A stretch of DNA of 11,864 bases from Nitrososphaerota archaeon (lineage in GTDB: Archaea > Thermoproteota > Nitrososphaeria > Nitrososphaerales > CADDZS01). The notes below the pieces were generated by a model. It had not been told where the DNA came from, did not search any database, and saw only the letters and a list, made by a program, of their open reading frames with translations. The stretch is from the NCBI GenBank assembly GCA_013288145.1, contig JABDCJ010000068.1, forward strand, positions 1 to 11,864, in the 5' to 3' direction. The position numbers and the translations under genes are program-made. Shown here one piece after another: positions 1 through 7,000 of this stretch (position 1 is the first letter of the stretch; each line of letters opens with the position of its first letter).

Positions 1-533
1 TACAGCGAGTCGCCGTTGTGGAGTATGCAAATGTTGTCGTAAGAGACGAGATGAATGTTCGATGAAGTCGCATTGATGTCGCGACCGGGCGCGGCAGCGA
101 TCTGGACTTCGCCGAACTTTGTTTTCTCAAATTTTTCGCCATCCAGCTGCACTATTTGCTCTTTTGGTACGCCCCATGTGGCAGTGAGATCGCAGGATGA
201 TTTTGGCCCGATGAGCACGCCGCCCTTTCCGGTGATCGCAAGCACTGAGCCTTTGTCGCAGTGATCCTTGTGATCGTGGCTTGAGAGGTAAACCGACGGA
301 AGGGAAATCTGGTGCGGGTCAATGGGAAGAAACGACTTGCGTTCAATGTGCATCGCCGGCGCAAGACCATCCGCCGGAATGTCGCCGCCTCGCATGTTGG
401 CGTAGGCATCGAGATCCGTGTAAATCAAAGGCTGATTGTTGAACTTTATTGCAAACGAGGATCCGCCCAGAAACCACAGGTATGCACTGCCCTTGCTAGG
501 ATTCTCTTCCTCAATTTCGTTGATCAGCGTCAA
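1..533 (-). CDS. UlaG-like metallo-beta-lactamase-fold hydrolase (3' part outside window)
   Basis: Reading the minus strand from a TTG at 533 gives 177 residues without a stop, running off the window edge. The metallo-beta-lactamase metal site SHDHKDHCD is present (H86, H88, D90, H91), followed by a GVPKEQIVQLDGE segment and an APGRD segment as in UlaG-type proteins (L-ascorbate-6-phosphate lactonase relatives), and near the edge HNGDS, which fits the later metal-binding Asp motif. UlaG proteins are about 350 residues, so roughly half is missing. No ATG lies in frame before the upstream TAA; TTG 533 is the best start because an AT-rich box (561-568) sits about 30 bases upstream. It is divergent from the FMN oxidoreductase. 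The enzyme is presumably cytoplasmic, as no signal peptide is seen. The fold is confident; the substrate is unknown, since UlaG-like proteins hydrolyse varied phosphodiester, lactone or amide bonds. Confidence 0.8.
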   Translation of the reverse strand, partial: MTLINEIEEENPSKGSAYLWFLGGSSFAIKFNNQPLIYTDLDAYANMRGGDIPADGLAPAMHIERKSFLPIDPHQISLPSVYLSSHDHKDHCDKGSVLAITGKGGVLIGPKSSCDLTATWGVPKEQIVQLDGEKFEKTKFGEVQIAAAPGRDINATSSNIHLVSYDNICILHNGDSL

Positions 534-560
534 GCTCTGCTGGCATTCGTCAGAGCCGGA

Positions 561-568
561 TTAAAAAA
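561..568 (-). promoter_or_regulatory. TATA-like box for the metallo-hydrolase gene
   Basis: On the minus strand this reads TTTTTTAA, centred about 31 bases before the TTG at 533. Archaeal TATA boxes lie about 26-27 bases before the transcription start, so transcription would begin near 538, giving a leader of only a few bases. This supports the TTG start. The assignment is by position and composition only. Confidence 0.4.
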
Positions 569-597
569 TGCTTACCTGATTTCTGGCGGTTACCACA

Positions 598-606
598 AAC
601 TTATTT
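598..606 (+). promoter_or_regulatory. TATA-like box for the FMN oxidoreductase gene
   Basis: The sequence AACTTATTT, preceded by an A-rich stretch that could serve as the BRE, is centred about 30 bases before the TTG at 633. The predicted transcription start falls at about 629-630, making the mRNA essentially leaderless. The 99-base gap between the two divergent TTG starts therefore appears to hold two back-to-back promoters. Confidence 0.45.
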
Positions 607-632
607 CTTGAGCGGTTCAGCGGGCTCTTGAA

Positions 633-2654
633 TTGTCCCTACAGTTTGAATCACTCTTTTCGCCGCTGGATATCGGGCCGATTACAATCAAAAATAGGAT
701 CCAGATAACGCCCCACGAACTGCAGTACATGCGCGACGGGATTGCAACTGACGTTTTGAACGACTATTTTGTCGAAAGAGCGAAGGGAGGAGTGGGGCTA
801 TCAGAATTATCGCAGCTGATAATCAAACCGTCTTTCGGAGTACACCAGGCTGACTGGGAGTACGACAGCGCGAGAAGGTTTCCGATTCAAAACAAGGCCG
901 AAGTAGTTCCGGGACTACAGAAACTAACGGAGGCGGTGCACAAATTTGGTTCAAAGATTTTCATGGAGGTTTCCTCGTGGATATGGATCTACGGACCGGT
1001 AAGTTCGATGCCGTTTGAGACGGGTCTCGAGCTGAGAGAGATTACCGTTTCGCAGATCAGGGAAATAGTGGAACGCTTTGGGGAAGCTTCGAAGCTGGTA
1101 AAACAGGCTGGCTTTGACGGGGTCGACCTCCACGGGACTCACGGCGCGATGATCGAGAACTTTTACTCTCCCGCGACTAACCGGAGGACGGATAGATATG
1201 GCGGTTCGCTTGAAAACAGAATGAGGTTTCTCTTTGAAGTTGTTGATGCCGTAAGATCGGCTGTCGGTGACAATCTGGCGGTCGGGATGAGACTCTGCGC
1301 GGATGAGAAAGTCGAGAACGGCGTTACTCCAGAGTACGCAGCTAAGATGGCCGAGCTGTTCGATGGCAAGATAGATTTTGTCAACGTCGGAACTGGATCC
1401 GCAGGATACTTTGAAGCTACGAATCAAACCGCGCACCAGTCAGAGCCTCTGTATGTCTTGCCTGGTTACGGAGCCGTCGCGTCAGCTTCGGTGAAGAGAT
1501 CCGCAAAAAAGACGAGAGTTGGGGCAGTGGGGAGAATCCTCGATCCACTTTTGGCAGACGAGTTTATCCGGAAAGGGTTCGCAGATTACGTGGGAATGAC
1601 GCGTGCTCTGATTGCGGACCCGGAGCTTCCAAACAAGACAATTTCCGGGAAGCTGGAAGATATCCGCCCGTGCATCGGGACGCTGCAGGATTGCTGGGGT
1701 AGATCGGTTGCGCATGAATGGCCGATGCGATGCACTGTAAATCCGGCAGTGGGCAGAGAGGGAGAACGTGGAGTAGGCAACTTCAAGTCTGCAACCACGA
1801 AAAAGAAAATTCTGGTCATCGGCGCTGGACCTGCAGGGCTGGAAGCGGCGAGGGTCGCATCACAACGAGGACACGATGTCGTAGTCTATGAAGCCAGCAG
1901 CAAGATAGGGGGTCAGCTAAATCTCGCGAGATTATTACCTGGGCGCGCAGACGTTGGAGGTATTGTCAAATGGTACGAAACGCAGCTCAAGGAAAGCAAT
2001 GTACGAATTGAGCTGAACAAACGGGTTCCAGCGGATCCAGAAGTAATCCGATTTCTGATCGACGAGGAAAAACCGGACGCGGTGATAATTGGAACGGGGT
2101 CGAACGCTAGAAAAGACGGACTGCAGATGATCACCTACCGCGAAGTATCTGGCTGGGACTCTCAGAATGTGTATTCTGTTGACGAGATCTTTTCGCTCAA
2201 GGGGAAAATTCAGGGCGAGGCGCTCGTGGCTGACAGCACGACTTACGTCATCGGGGCGGGAGTTGCTGAATGGCTGACGAAAAACGGGGCTTCAAAGGTT
2301 ACGCTCGTGACGCCGCATCCCCACGTCGCGCCCGAACTATCAAACTATAACCAGCTAGCGTACGTGACTGAGAGACTGCTTGCCGCATCGGTGAGGATTG
2401 TCACGTTCAGTTGGGTTAGGCGGATAGATGAAAGAGGAGCTGTAATTTACCGGATTACAGAGCCTGGCCGCGAGGAGGAAATCAACGTGGACCGGGTCAT
2501 CCTTCACACCGGCCGGACGCATAAGGGTACAAAACTCAAGGATCTATTTTCCTCACTGGTGGGCGAGATCTACGAAATTGGAGATTGCATTTATGCAGGC
2601 AACACGATTCGCGGCGCGATAGAAGCCGGTTACGAGGTAGCATCGACGATCTAG
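633..2654 (+). CDS. FMN/Fe-S/dinucleotide oxidoreductase, trimethylamine dehydrogenase / dienoyl-CoA reductase superfamily
   Basis: This 673-residue protein has an old-yellow-enzyme TIM barrel for FMN (about 1-340; NRRTDRYGGSLENRMRF at 183-199), a cysteine cluster region (347-367), then a dinucleotide-binding domain (IGAGPAGLEAA from 396) and a second Rossmann-like half ending in EIGDCIYAGNTIRGAIEAG. Length fits FadH-type reductases and is a little short of TMADH (about 730). The WPMRCTVNP segment and the degenerate second nucleotide site (about 530-548) resemble the trimethylamine/dimethylamine/histamine dehydrogenases, which pass electrons to a flavoprotein or other carrier rather than NAD(P)H. 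Oddities: the Fe-S motif is C347-x2-T350-x3-C354-x12-C367, with Thr where a Cys is expected, and HGTHGA (167-172) lacks the usual Tyr. The TMADH aromatic bowl is not evident, so the substrate is unassigned. It is probably cytoplasmic. TTG 633 is the only usable start after the in-frame TGA at 609. Confidence 0.88.
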   Translation: MSLQFESLFSPLDIGPITIKNRIQITPHELQYMRDGIATDVLNDYFVERAKGGVGLSELSQLIIKPSFGVHQADWEYDSARRFPIQNKAEVVPGLQKLTEAVHKFGSKIFMEVSSWIWIYGPVSSMPFETGLELREITVSQIREIVERFGEASKLVKQAGFDGVDLHGTHGAMIENFYSPATNRRTDRYGGSLENRMRFLFEVVDAVRSAVGDNLAVGMRLCADEKVENGVTPEYAAKMAELFDGKIDFVNVGTGSAGYFEATNQTAHQSEPLYVLPGYGAVASASVKRSAKKTRVGAVGRILDPLLADEFIRKGFADYVGMTRALIADPELPNKTISGKLEDIRPCIGTLQDCWGRSVAHEWPMRCTVNPAVGREGERGVGNFKSATTKKKILVIGAGPAGLEAARVASQRGHDVVVYEASSKIGGQLNLARLLPGRADVGGIVKWYETQLKESNVRIELNKRVPADPEVIRFLIDEEKPDAVIIGTGSNARKDGLQMITYREVSGWDSQNVYSVDEIFSLKGKIQGEALVADSTTYVIGAGVAEWLTKNGASKVTLVTPHPHVAPELSNYNQLAYVTERLLAASVRIVTFSWVRRIDERGAVIYRITEPGREEEINVDRVILHTGRTHKGTKLKDLFSSLVGEIYEIGDCIYAGNTIRGAIEAGYEVASTI

Positions 2655-2669
2655 ATCTCCAAAGAACTG

Positions 2670-2689
2670 TAGTTTTCTTAAGTAAACTA
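2670..2689 (+). terminator. weak AT-rich inverted repeat after the FMN oxidoreductase
   Basis: TAGTTT (2670-2675) and AAACTA (2684-2689) form a 6-pair AT-rich stem with an 8-base loop, 16 bases after the stop codon. It could mark the 3' end of the oxidoreductase transcript, but the stem is weak and chance is quite possible. Confidence 0.2.
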
Positions 2690-2698
2690 GGTAACAAA

Positions 2699-2707
2699 GC
2701 ATAAATC
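2699..2707 (+). promoter_or_regulatory. TATA-like box for the first solute-binding protein
   Basis: GCATAAATC is centred about 30 bases before the GTG at 2733, which predicts a nearly leaderless transcript starting near 2730. This suggests that the binding protein has its own promoter rather than depending on read-through from the oxidoreductase, 78 bases upstream. Confidence 0.4.
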
Positions 2708-2732
2708 AATCCCGCCGATTTCAAACTAAATC

Positions 2733-4784
2733 GTGTACTCTACCAGGTCAAGGGTAAAGCATGCTCTCTCAAGAGCTGCCATGATTGGAATCGTTGTTGT
2801 TATTGTCATAATTATAGCTGCAGGTGGTTACTATGCAATATCCTCGAATACTTCTCATTCGACGACTTCGACTTCCAGCAGCTCTACCTCCACCGCATCA
2901 TCTTCGTCTTCGACGCAGTCATCTGCAACAAGAAGCACGTCCTCTGCTTCCGGTCCTTCGATGACGAGCAGCCAGTCAGTAGCATCATCCAGCAGTTCGT
3001 CCTCGGCTTCGAGCAGTTCAACTACATCGTCATCCAGTTCTTCCGGATCTGGTAGCGTGCAATCTCTTACCATTGATGATTCTAACTGGCCGATCGACGA
3101 CATGAACCTTCTTTACTTGCCGGCGGAGCTTCCGTGGCCGGAGTGGTACGCTTTTGCTGTCTACCAGCCGCTGGTCAACGTGAACTTGGCAGCAGAGTAC
3201 GGACAGGGAGTCGTTCAATACTTGCCGGGACTAGCATCAAACTGGACTATCAGTCCTGACAATACTTTCTACAATCTTACGCTACGACAGAACGTGAATT
3301 TTTCAAACGGCGATCCGTTCAATGCGTACCAAGTGTGGATGGAATTTTACGGATTTTACTATCTCTCTGGTAATAGCAGCTACTGGCTGGAGTCTTACAA
3401 TCTGTTCAATATGAGCAGCGTGCATTTCGGTCCAGCGACGATCGCTCTAATCAACCAATCCGGGTTGATCAACCCGTCAGCACAGGCGCTTGCTATCATG
3501 CAGAACTCATCGTGGCCGATTTACGTAACCGGACCTCACTCGATAGTGTTCCACCTTCAATCGCCGTTTCTTTACTTCCTCGGAATTTTGGTCGCATACT
3601 CCGGGATGGCCTTTGACACGCAGTGGGTTTTGGATCACGGGGCATTTGGAACGCCAACCTCTTACAACACTTATTTCAATCAGCACTCGATTCCGGGAAC
3701 CGGACCTTACGTGGTTTCAGGATATTCTGAAAATGCGTACATGACTTTCACTCAAAATTCAAAGTACTGGGGCAACAGCTTGACGGCGGCACAGATTGCA
3801 TCTAACGCAGTGCTGGATCCCGGCCACGCAAAGACCGTGACTATCTGGTTCAAGGCCGATGATCTCGCGAGGTACACAGATCTTTCAACTGGCGCTGCGC
3901 AGCTCTCCGCAATCCAGTCGCAGGATTGGAATCTGGTACTGGCAAATCCTTCAAAGTACTCGTATATTACGAACCCGGCGTGGACGGCGCAGATCATTGC
4001 GATTCCACTGAATGTGAATGAATACCCGACGAATGTCACGCTCGTCAGGCAGGCAATCGTTCACGCGATCAACTATTCTGAAATTGACCAGAAGGTGTTC
4101 TTCGGACAAATGACGCCGGCGGTCGGACCCGAGTATCCGGCGTGGTCGCAATACTATGATCTCGGAAATTATACGCCATACTCGTACAACATCACTCTAG
4201 CAAAGGCAGATCTTGCGAAGGCAAACGTAACGAATCTCCCCACGATCTCTTTCACGGCGATATCTACTTGCGTTTACTGTTCGGAGATTGGGCAGATCGT
4301 ACAGGCCGATCTTGCGCAGATAGGAATCAATGTCAACGTGTTAGAGCAGCAGAGCAGCTCGTACTATGCGCCATATGGAACGTACTCGACCAACGTTAAG
4401 AACGGAAACCAGGAGGGACAGATGTCAATTCTTGGTGGATCGGTCTGGGCGCCAGCGGCTTTAACGCCGGCTGATTACTGGATTGGCTTTGTCAACAATG
4501 GGTCACTTTGGGGGAACTGGGCAGGTTACGCAAATCCAACTGTGCAGGCCTGCGTGAATAGCTTTACGAGCACGTCAAATGTGTCGAAGATACAGTCACT
4601 CTGCAAACCGGCGCAGGGGCAGATCTACAACGACGCGCCGTATGCCTGGGTAGGCTTCCCGAAACTGTGGTACGCGAGCGGATCATTTGTCTGGCAGACC
4701 GGCACGGTTAAGAGCTTCTACCTCGACCCGGTCTGGAACGGGATGACGACGACGCCCATATTCAACACGGTAACGTTTGGCTAG
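2733..4784 (+). CDS. Membrane-anchored ABC solute-binding protein, family 5 (peptide/nickel type)
   Basis: The 683-residue protein has a basic N-terminus, a hydrophobic anchor (17-36), a Ser/Thr-rich stalk (about 38-108), then an extracellular SBP_bac_5 domain. Family hallmarks in order: LPGLASNWTISPDN with LTLRQNVNFSNGDPF (about 164-196), GTGPYVVSGY (322-331), VRQAIVHAINYSEIDQKVF (438-456), ITLAKADLAKA (487-497) and QADLAQIGINVNV (524-536). The domain captures oligopeptides or other small solutes and passes them to a permease; the ligand cannot be read from sequence. The GTG start is supported because residues 9-31 match the same positions of the binding protein at 7032, which starts with ATG. 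There are many N-x-S/T sequons, and four cysteines (513, 516, 607, 624), the first two as CVYC. No permease or importer ATPase gene is nearby. The anchor could be uncleaved, or cut as a class III (pilin-like) signal. Confidence 0.9.
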   Translation: MYSTRSRVKHALSRAAMIGIVVVIVIIIAAGGYYAISSNTSHSTTSTSSSSTSTASSSSSTQSSATRSTSSASGPSMTSSQSVASSSSSSSASSSSTTSSSSSSGSGSVQSLTIDDSNWPIDDMNLLYLPAELPWPEWYAFAVYQPLVNVNLAAEYGQGVVQYLPGLASNWTISPDNTFYNLTLRQNVNFSNGDPFNAYQVWMEFYGFYYLSGNSSYWLESYNLFNMSSVHFGPATIALINQSGLINPSAQALAIMQNSSWPIYVTGPHSIVFHLQSPFLYFLGILVAYSGMAFDTQWVLDHGAFGTPTSYNTYFNQHSIPGTGPYVVSGYSENAYMTFTQNSKYWGNSLTAAQIASNAVLDPGHAKTVTIWFKADDLARYTDLSTGAAQLSAIQSQDWNLVLANPSKYSYITNPAWTAQIIAIPLNVNEYPTNVTLVRQAIVHAINYSEIDQKVFFGQMTPAVGPEYPAWSQYYDLGNYTPYSYNITLAKADLAKANVTNLPTISFTAISTCVYCSEIGQIVQADLAQIGINVNVLEQQSSSYYAPYGTYSTNVKNGNQEGQMSILGGSVWAPAALTPADYWIGFVNNGSLWGNWAGYANPTVQACVNSFTSTSNVSKIQSLCKPAQGQIYNDAPYAWVGFPKLWYASGSFVWQTGTVKSFYLDPVWNGMTTTPIFNTVTFG

Positions 4785-4827
4785 TGCTCTAACACTCCGT
4801 CGGACGACTATGAATCAAGCGTAGCGT

Positions 4828-4865
4828 TCGGTAAACAGAGCTTGAAACGAGCTCTGCTGTACGGA
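4828..4865 (+). terminator. imperfect hairpin after the first solute-binding protein gene
   Basis: CAGAGCT (4836-4842) and AGCTCTG (4850-4856) form a perfect 7-pair stem with a 7-base loop. Flanking bases extend the pairing imperfectly (TTC at the left end with GAA at the right, plus a few inner pairs with mismatches and a bulge). It starts 43 bases after the stop codon. There is no following T-run, so it may be a 3'-end stabilising structure or part of a small RNA rather than a classic terminator. Confidence 0.4.
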
Positions 4866-4975
4866 AAAGTGTGTCCCCTTGCGATCGCGCCGAAAATGGA
4901 ATAATAAAGCAAGTGAATCTTCAATGGATCCGCAAGAACGAAATTGCTTTCGCACTCTCCCGGTTGGATTGATCA

Positions 4976-5000
4976 TAGGGGCCTCGGTTTTAAGGCAACT
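4976..5000 (+). repeat. imperfect direct repeat, copy A
   Basis: This 25-base segment matches 5113-5137 at 21 positions and shares the TAGGGG lead and the TCGGTTTTAA core. It is directly followed by CTATAAAAT (4999-5007), a good archaeal TATA-like box, so the repeat could belong to a promoter or operator. The function is unknown. Confidence 0.6.
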
Positions 5001-5016
5001 ATAAAATCATCATGAT

Positions 5017-5028
5017 ATCCAATTGGAT
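5017..5028. promoter_or_regulatory. 12-base perfect palindrome, possible operator
   Basis: ATCCAATTGGAT is a perfect palindrome 10 bases downstream of the TATA-like CTATAAAAT. The size and position suit a dimeric repressor site between a TATA box and a transcription start near 5030, but no regulator is identified and no gene obviously starts there. Confidence 0.3.
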
Positions 5029-5112
5029 CCACGCCATTCCGGCGAAGCGCTTTAACCGGGGTTCTAATAGATCCGTCAAAATATCTTTGCACGCACGCGC
5101 GTGGGGTTGCGC

Positions 5113-5137
5113 TAGGGGGGTCGGTTTTAAAGCAATT
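5113..5137 (+). repeat. imperfect direct repeat, copy B
   Basis: This is the second copy of the 25-base repeat, 137 bases from copy A, with differences at positions 7, 8, 19 and 24 of the unit. It is followed by an AT-rich stretch containing AATTAATTAA, in the same relative place as the TATA-like box after copy A. This suggests duplication of a small regulatory or RNA-coding unit. Confidence 0.6.
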
Positions 5138-5328
5138 AATTAAGTTCATAGGGTTCCGTTCCCGACTAGGAGTGAAAAGCCACGATCGAGGAAAATTGTT
5201 ACTCGATTGAAAAGAAAGCTAGCAAATCGAATTTTCTCGGCGTGCCACATCGCTCCCTTGATGAATGATCTTGAAAGAACCCCAGTGCTGACGGTTGTAA
5301 TTTCAAAGCTTAAGTAACAAGTTCTGCC

Positions 5329-6930
5329 GTGGCTAAATTTCGTCGATGGGCAGTGTTTGCGCCCGGTAGAAGACGGCATGCGATAGCGAGGATGGCTGTC
5401 GCTCTGATCGCTATTTCGATAATTATTGTTGCGAGCGCAAGCGTATTCTATCTTTCAACTATATCAAACACTACAACCCAGGTTTCAACATCGACGTCGG
5501 CATTGCAATCTACTTCGTCAAGCTCATCATCGACATACTCGACCAGTTCTTATTCGACAGCGTCATCAATATCATCTTCTTTCGTACCGCCGAGTACGCA
5601 TAGTCAGAATGTTTCTTCGTCTTCCACTACTACACCTGAAAGTCCGATTCAGCACATTGTCATAATCATGCAGGAAAATAGAGCCTTTGACAACTTTTTT
5701 GGTACGTTTCCGGGAGCAATCGGAATTCCGCCTAATTTGTGTATACCGTACAATCCGAATAGCATTGCTGCGGGTTGCGTCCGTCCATATCTCACGACAA
5801 ATCCGATAACGAATCCAGATCTACCGCATGCGTACAACGCCTCGCAGATCGCGTATGATAACGGAAAGATGGACGGATTTCTCCAAGCCGCTGGCGGAGC
5901 TAATTCAGAGCCGCTCAGCTATTACGGCAATCAGACGATTCCCGTAATCTGGTCATATGCAACGCACTATACGCTTGCGGACATGTTTTTCAGTTCGGTA
6001 AAAAGTTACAGCCAGCCCAACCACTGGTACATGGTTGCGGGAACTTCACCGCAGGTTTCAATCTTCGAGACCAGCCAGCAGGAGAAGGCAAATTGCGTTG
6101 TAGGTGGCGTGCTGACGATGGCGACGTGTGCATACATCAACGAAGCCCAACCAATCCAGACTATCGTTGATCTATTATCAAATTCTGGTCTGACCTGGAA
6201 GTACTATGACGCGCCGCTGACCTCTTCTCTAACTCGGGCAATAATGAATGGTGGTGCCTTTGATTACTGGAATACGCTGGGGGCGAAGAACTCGTCCTAC
6301 ACCCCACCATATTACAAGAACTTTGTTTGGAGAGGTCAGATTTTGAACGATACGCTGGACGGAAATCTACCGCAGGTCTCTTGGGTGATTCCGGCTGGGT
6401 CAATCAGCGACCATCCTCCGGCGAACGTGACGTATGGTGAATACTGGATCGGAGAGGTCGTTAACAATATCATGAACAGCCAGTACTGGCGCAACACCGC
6501 AATAATAGTTACGTGGGACGACTACGGAGGATTCTTTGATACGGTTGTACCTCCGGTCGTCCCGCAGTTTGGATTGGGTTTTAGGGCGCCAGCGATAATA
6601 ATCTCGCCGTATGCAAAATCGCACTTCATAGACAATACCACCTACTCTTTCGGTTCGATGCTCAGGCTGATCGAATGGAACTTCAAATTACCTTCGCTTG
6701 GAACTCAAGATTCTGTGTCCAACAATATGCTCAATGCATTTGATTTCGGACAGCCGCCACGAGCGGCTTATCCATACCCCCTGACACCACAGGACTATGC
6801 CACAATTCAACCCTGCTTGTTTTCAGATCAGTACTGTTCGGTAAACGAGAATCCTGGCGGAGTATTGGCCCCGATAGCTTACAGTGCCAATGGCACGAGT
6901 ACCGCTTTTCTGGATGGAGATGAGGATTAG
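5329..6930 (+). CDS. Membrane-anchored phosphoesterase (phospholipase C / acid phosphatase AcpA family)
   Basis: The 533-residue protein has a basic start, a hydrophobic anchor (about 22-43), a Ser/Thr-rich stalk (about 44-104) and an extracellular phosphoesterase domain (PF04185) from 106. Motifs seen: IQHIVIIMQENRAFDNFFG (E116, N117, metal ligands), SYSQPNHW (S228, the likely nucleophile by comparison with AcpA), SISDHPPANVTYGEYW (D361, H362), WDDYGGFFD (D397, D398, metal region) and GFRAPAIIISPYAKSHFID (418-436). Family enzymes hydrolyse phospholipid or other phosphomonoester/diester bonds; the substrate here is unknown. WDDYGG has Asp where many relatives have Glu, and FDTV replaces the common YDHV. 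Six cysteines fall in three close pairs (138/150, 256/267, 496/503), suggesting local disulfides. The GTG start keeps the basic leader; an alternative is ATG at 5389 (residue 21). It lies between two binding-protein genes on the same strand, with 544 bases before it. Confidence 0.9.
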   Translation: MAKFRRWAVFAPGRRRHAIARMAVALIAISIIIVASASVFYLSTISNTTTQVSTSTSALQSTSSSSSSTYSTSSYSTASSISSSFVPPSTHSQNVSSSSTTTPESPIQHIVIIMQENRAFDNFFGTFPGAIGIPPNLCIPYNPNSIAAGCVRPYLTTNPITNPDLPHAYNASQIAYDNGKMDGFLQAAGGANSEPLSYYGNQTIPVIWSYATHYTLADMFFSSVKSYSQPNHWYMVAGTSPQVSIFETSQQEKANCVVGGVLTMATCAYINEAQPIQTIVDLLSNSGLTWKYYDAPLTSSLTRAIMNGGAFDYWNTLGAKNSSYTPPYYKNFVWRGQILNDTLDGNLPQVSWVIPAGSISDHPPANVTYGEYWIGEVVNNIMNSQYWRNTAIIVTWDDYGGFFDTVVPPVVPQFGLGFRAPAIIISPYAKSHFIDNTTYSFGSMLRLIEWNFKLPSLGTQDSVSNNMLNAFDFGQPPRAAYPYPLTPQDYATIQPCLFSDQYCSVNENPGGVLAPIAYSANGTSTAFLDGDED

Positions 6931-7000
6931 AGGTTGGAATTGCGTTTATCCCTCTTATCAGTAATAGATCACTAAAGGAGAGCGTCAGAACCGCCAAAGC

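Larger units (their letters stand above)
4785..5328. other. 544-base intergenic region with repeats, palindromes and TATA-like boxes
   Basis: I find no convincing protein gene here in any frame; the longest minus-strand frame overlaps the phosphoesterase 5' end and looks like a shadow. The region holds an imperfect hairpin (4828-4865), a 25-base imperfect direct repeat (4976 and 5113), a 12-base palindrome (5017), a 10-base palindrome CACGCGCGTG (5094-5103), an 8-base palindrome GCGATCGC (4881-4888), and TATA-like stretches near 4999-5007 (CTATAAAAT) and 5078-5085 (AAAATATC). I saw no tRNA, SRP RNA or RNase P RNA. It could carry a small RNA, a long regulated promoter, or a decayed gene. Confidence 0.55.

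Noticed and set aside
312..611. Plus-strand 99-residue frame opposite the metallo-hydrolase
   Set aside because: The minus strand carries clear metallo-beta-lactamase motifs through the same bases; this frame has none.
2844..3056. DNA microsatellite or CRISPR-like repeat in the Ser-rich region
   Set aside because: The DNA has no regular unit or spacing; it is a coding low-complexity stalk with mixed Ser and Thr codons.
2855..3103. Acidic 82-residue minus-strand frame opposite the Ser/Thr stalk
   Set aside because: The Asp/Glu-rich composition is the expected complement of Ser codons; it is a shadow of the binding-protein gene.
5054..5063. tRNA T-arm-like stretch around AACCGGGGTT and the following TTCTAAT
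   Set aside because: No acceptor, D or anticodon arms can be fitted around it.
5258..5291. C/D box guide RNA: TTGATGA (5258-5264) and CTGA (5288-5291)
   Set aside because: The spacing of 23 bases lacks convincing D' and C' boxes and a terminal stem; the two short motifs are likely by chance.
5261..5317. Small ORF of 18 codons (MNDLERTP...) ending 11 bases before the phosphoesterase start
   Set aside because: It is too short, has no recognisable similarity or ribosome binding site, and its 36-codon open frame has no earlier ATG. It could be a leader peptide but nothing supports it.
5146..5379. Minus-strand 77-residue frame in the long intergenic region
   Set aside because: It overlaps the start of the phosphoesterase on the other strand, shows no domain features and has the look of a shadow frame.
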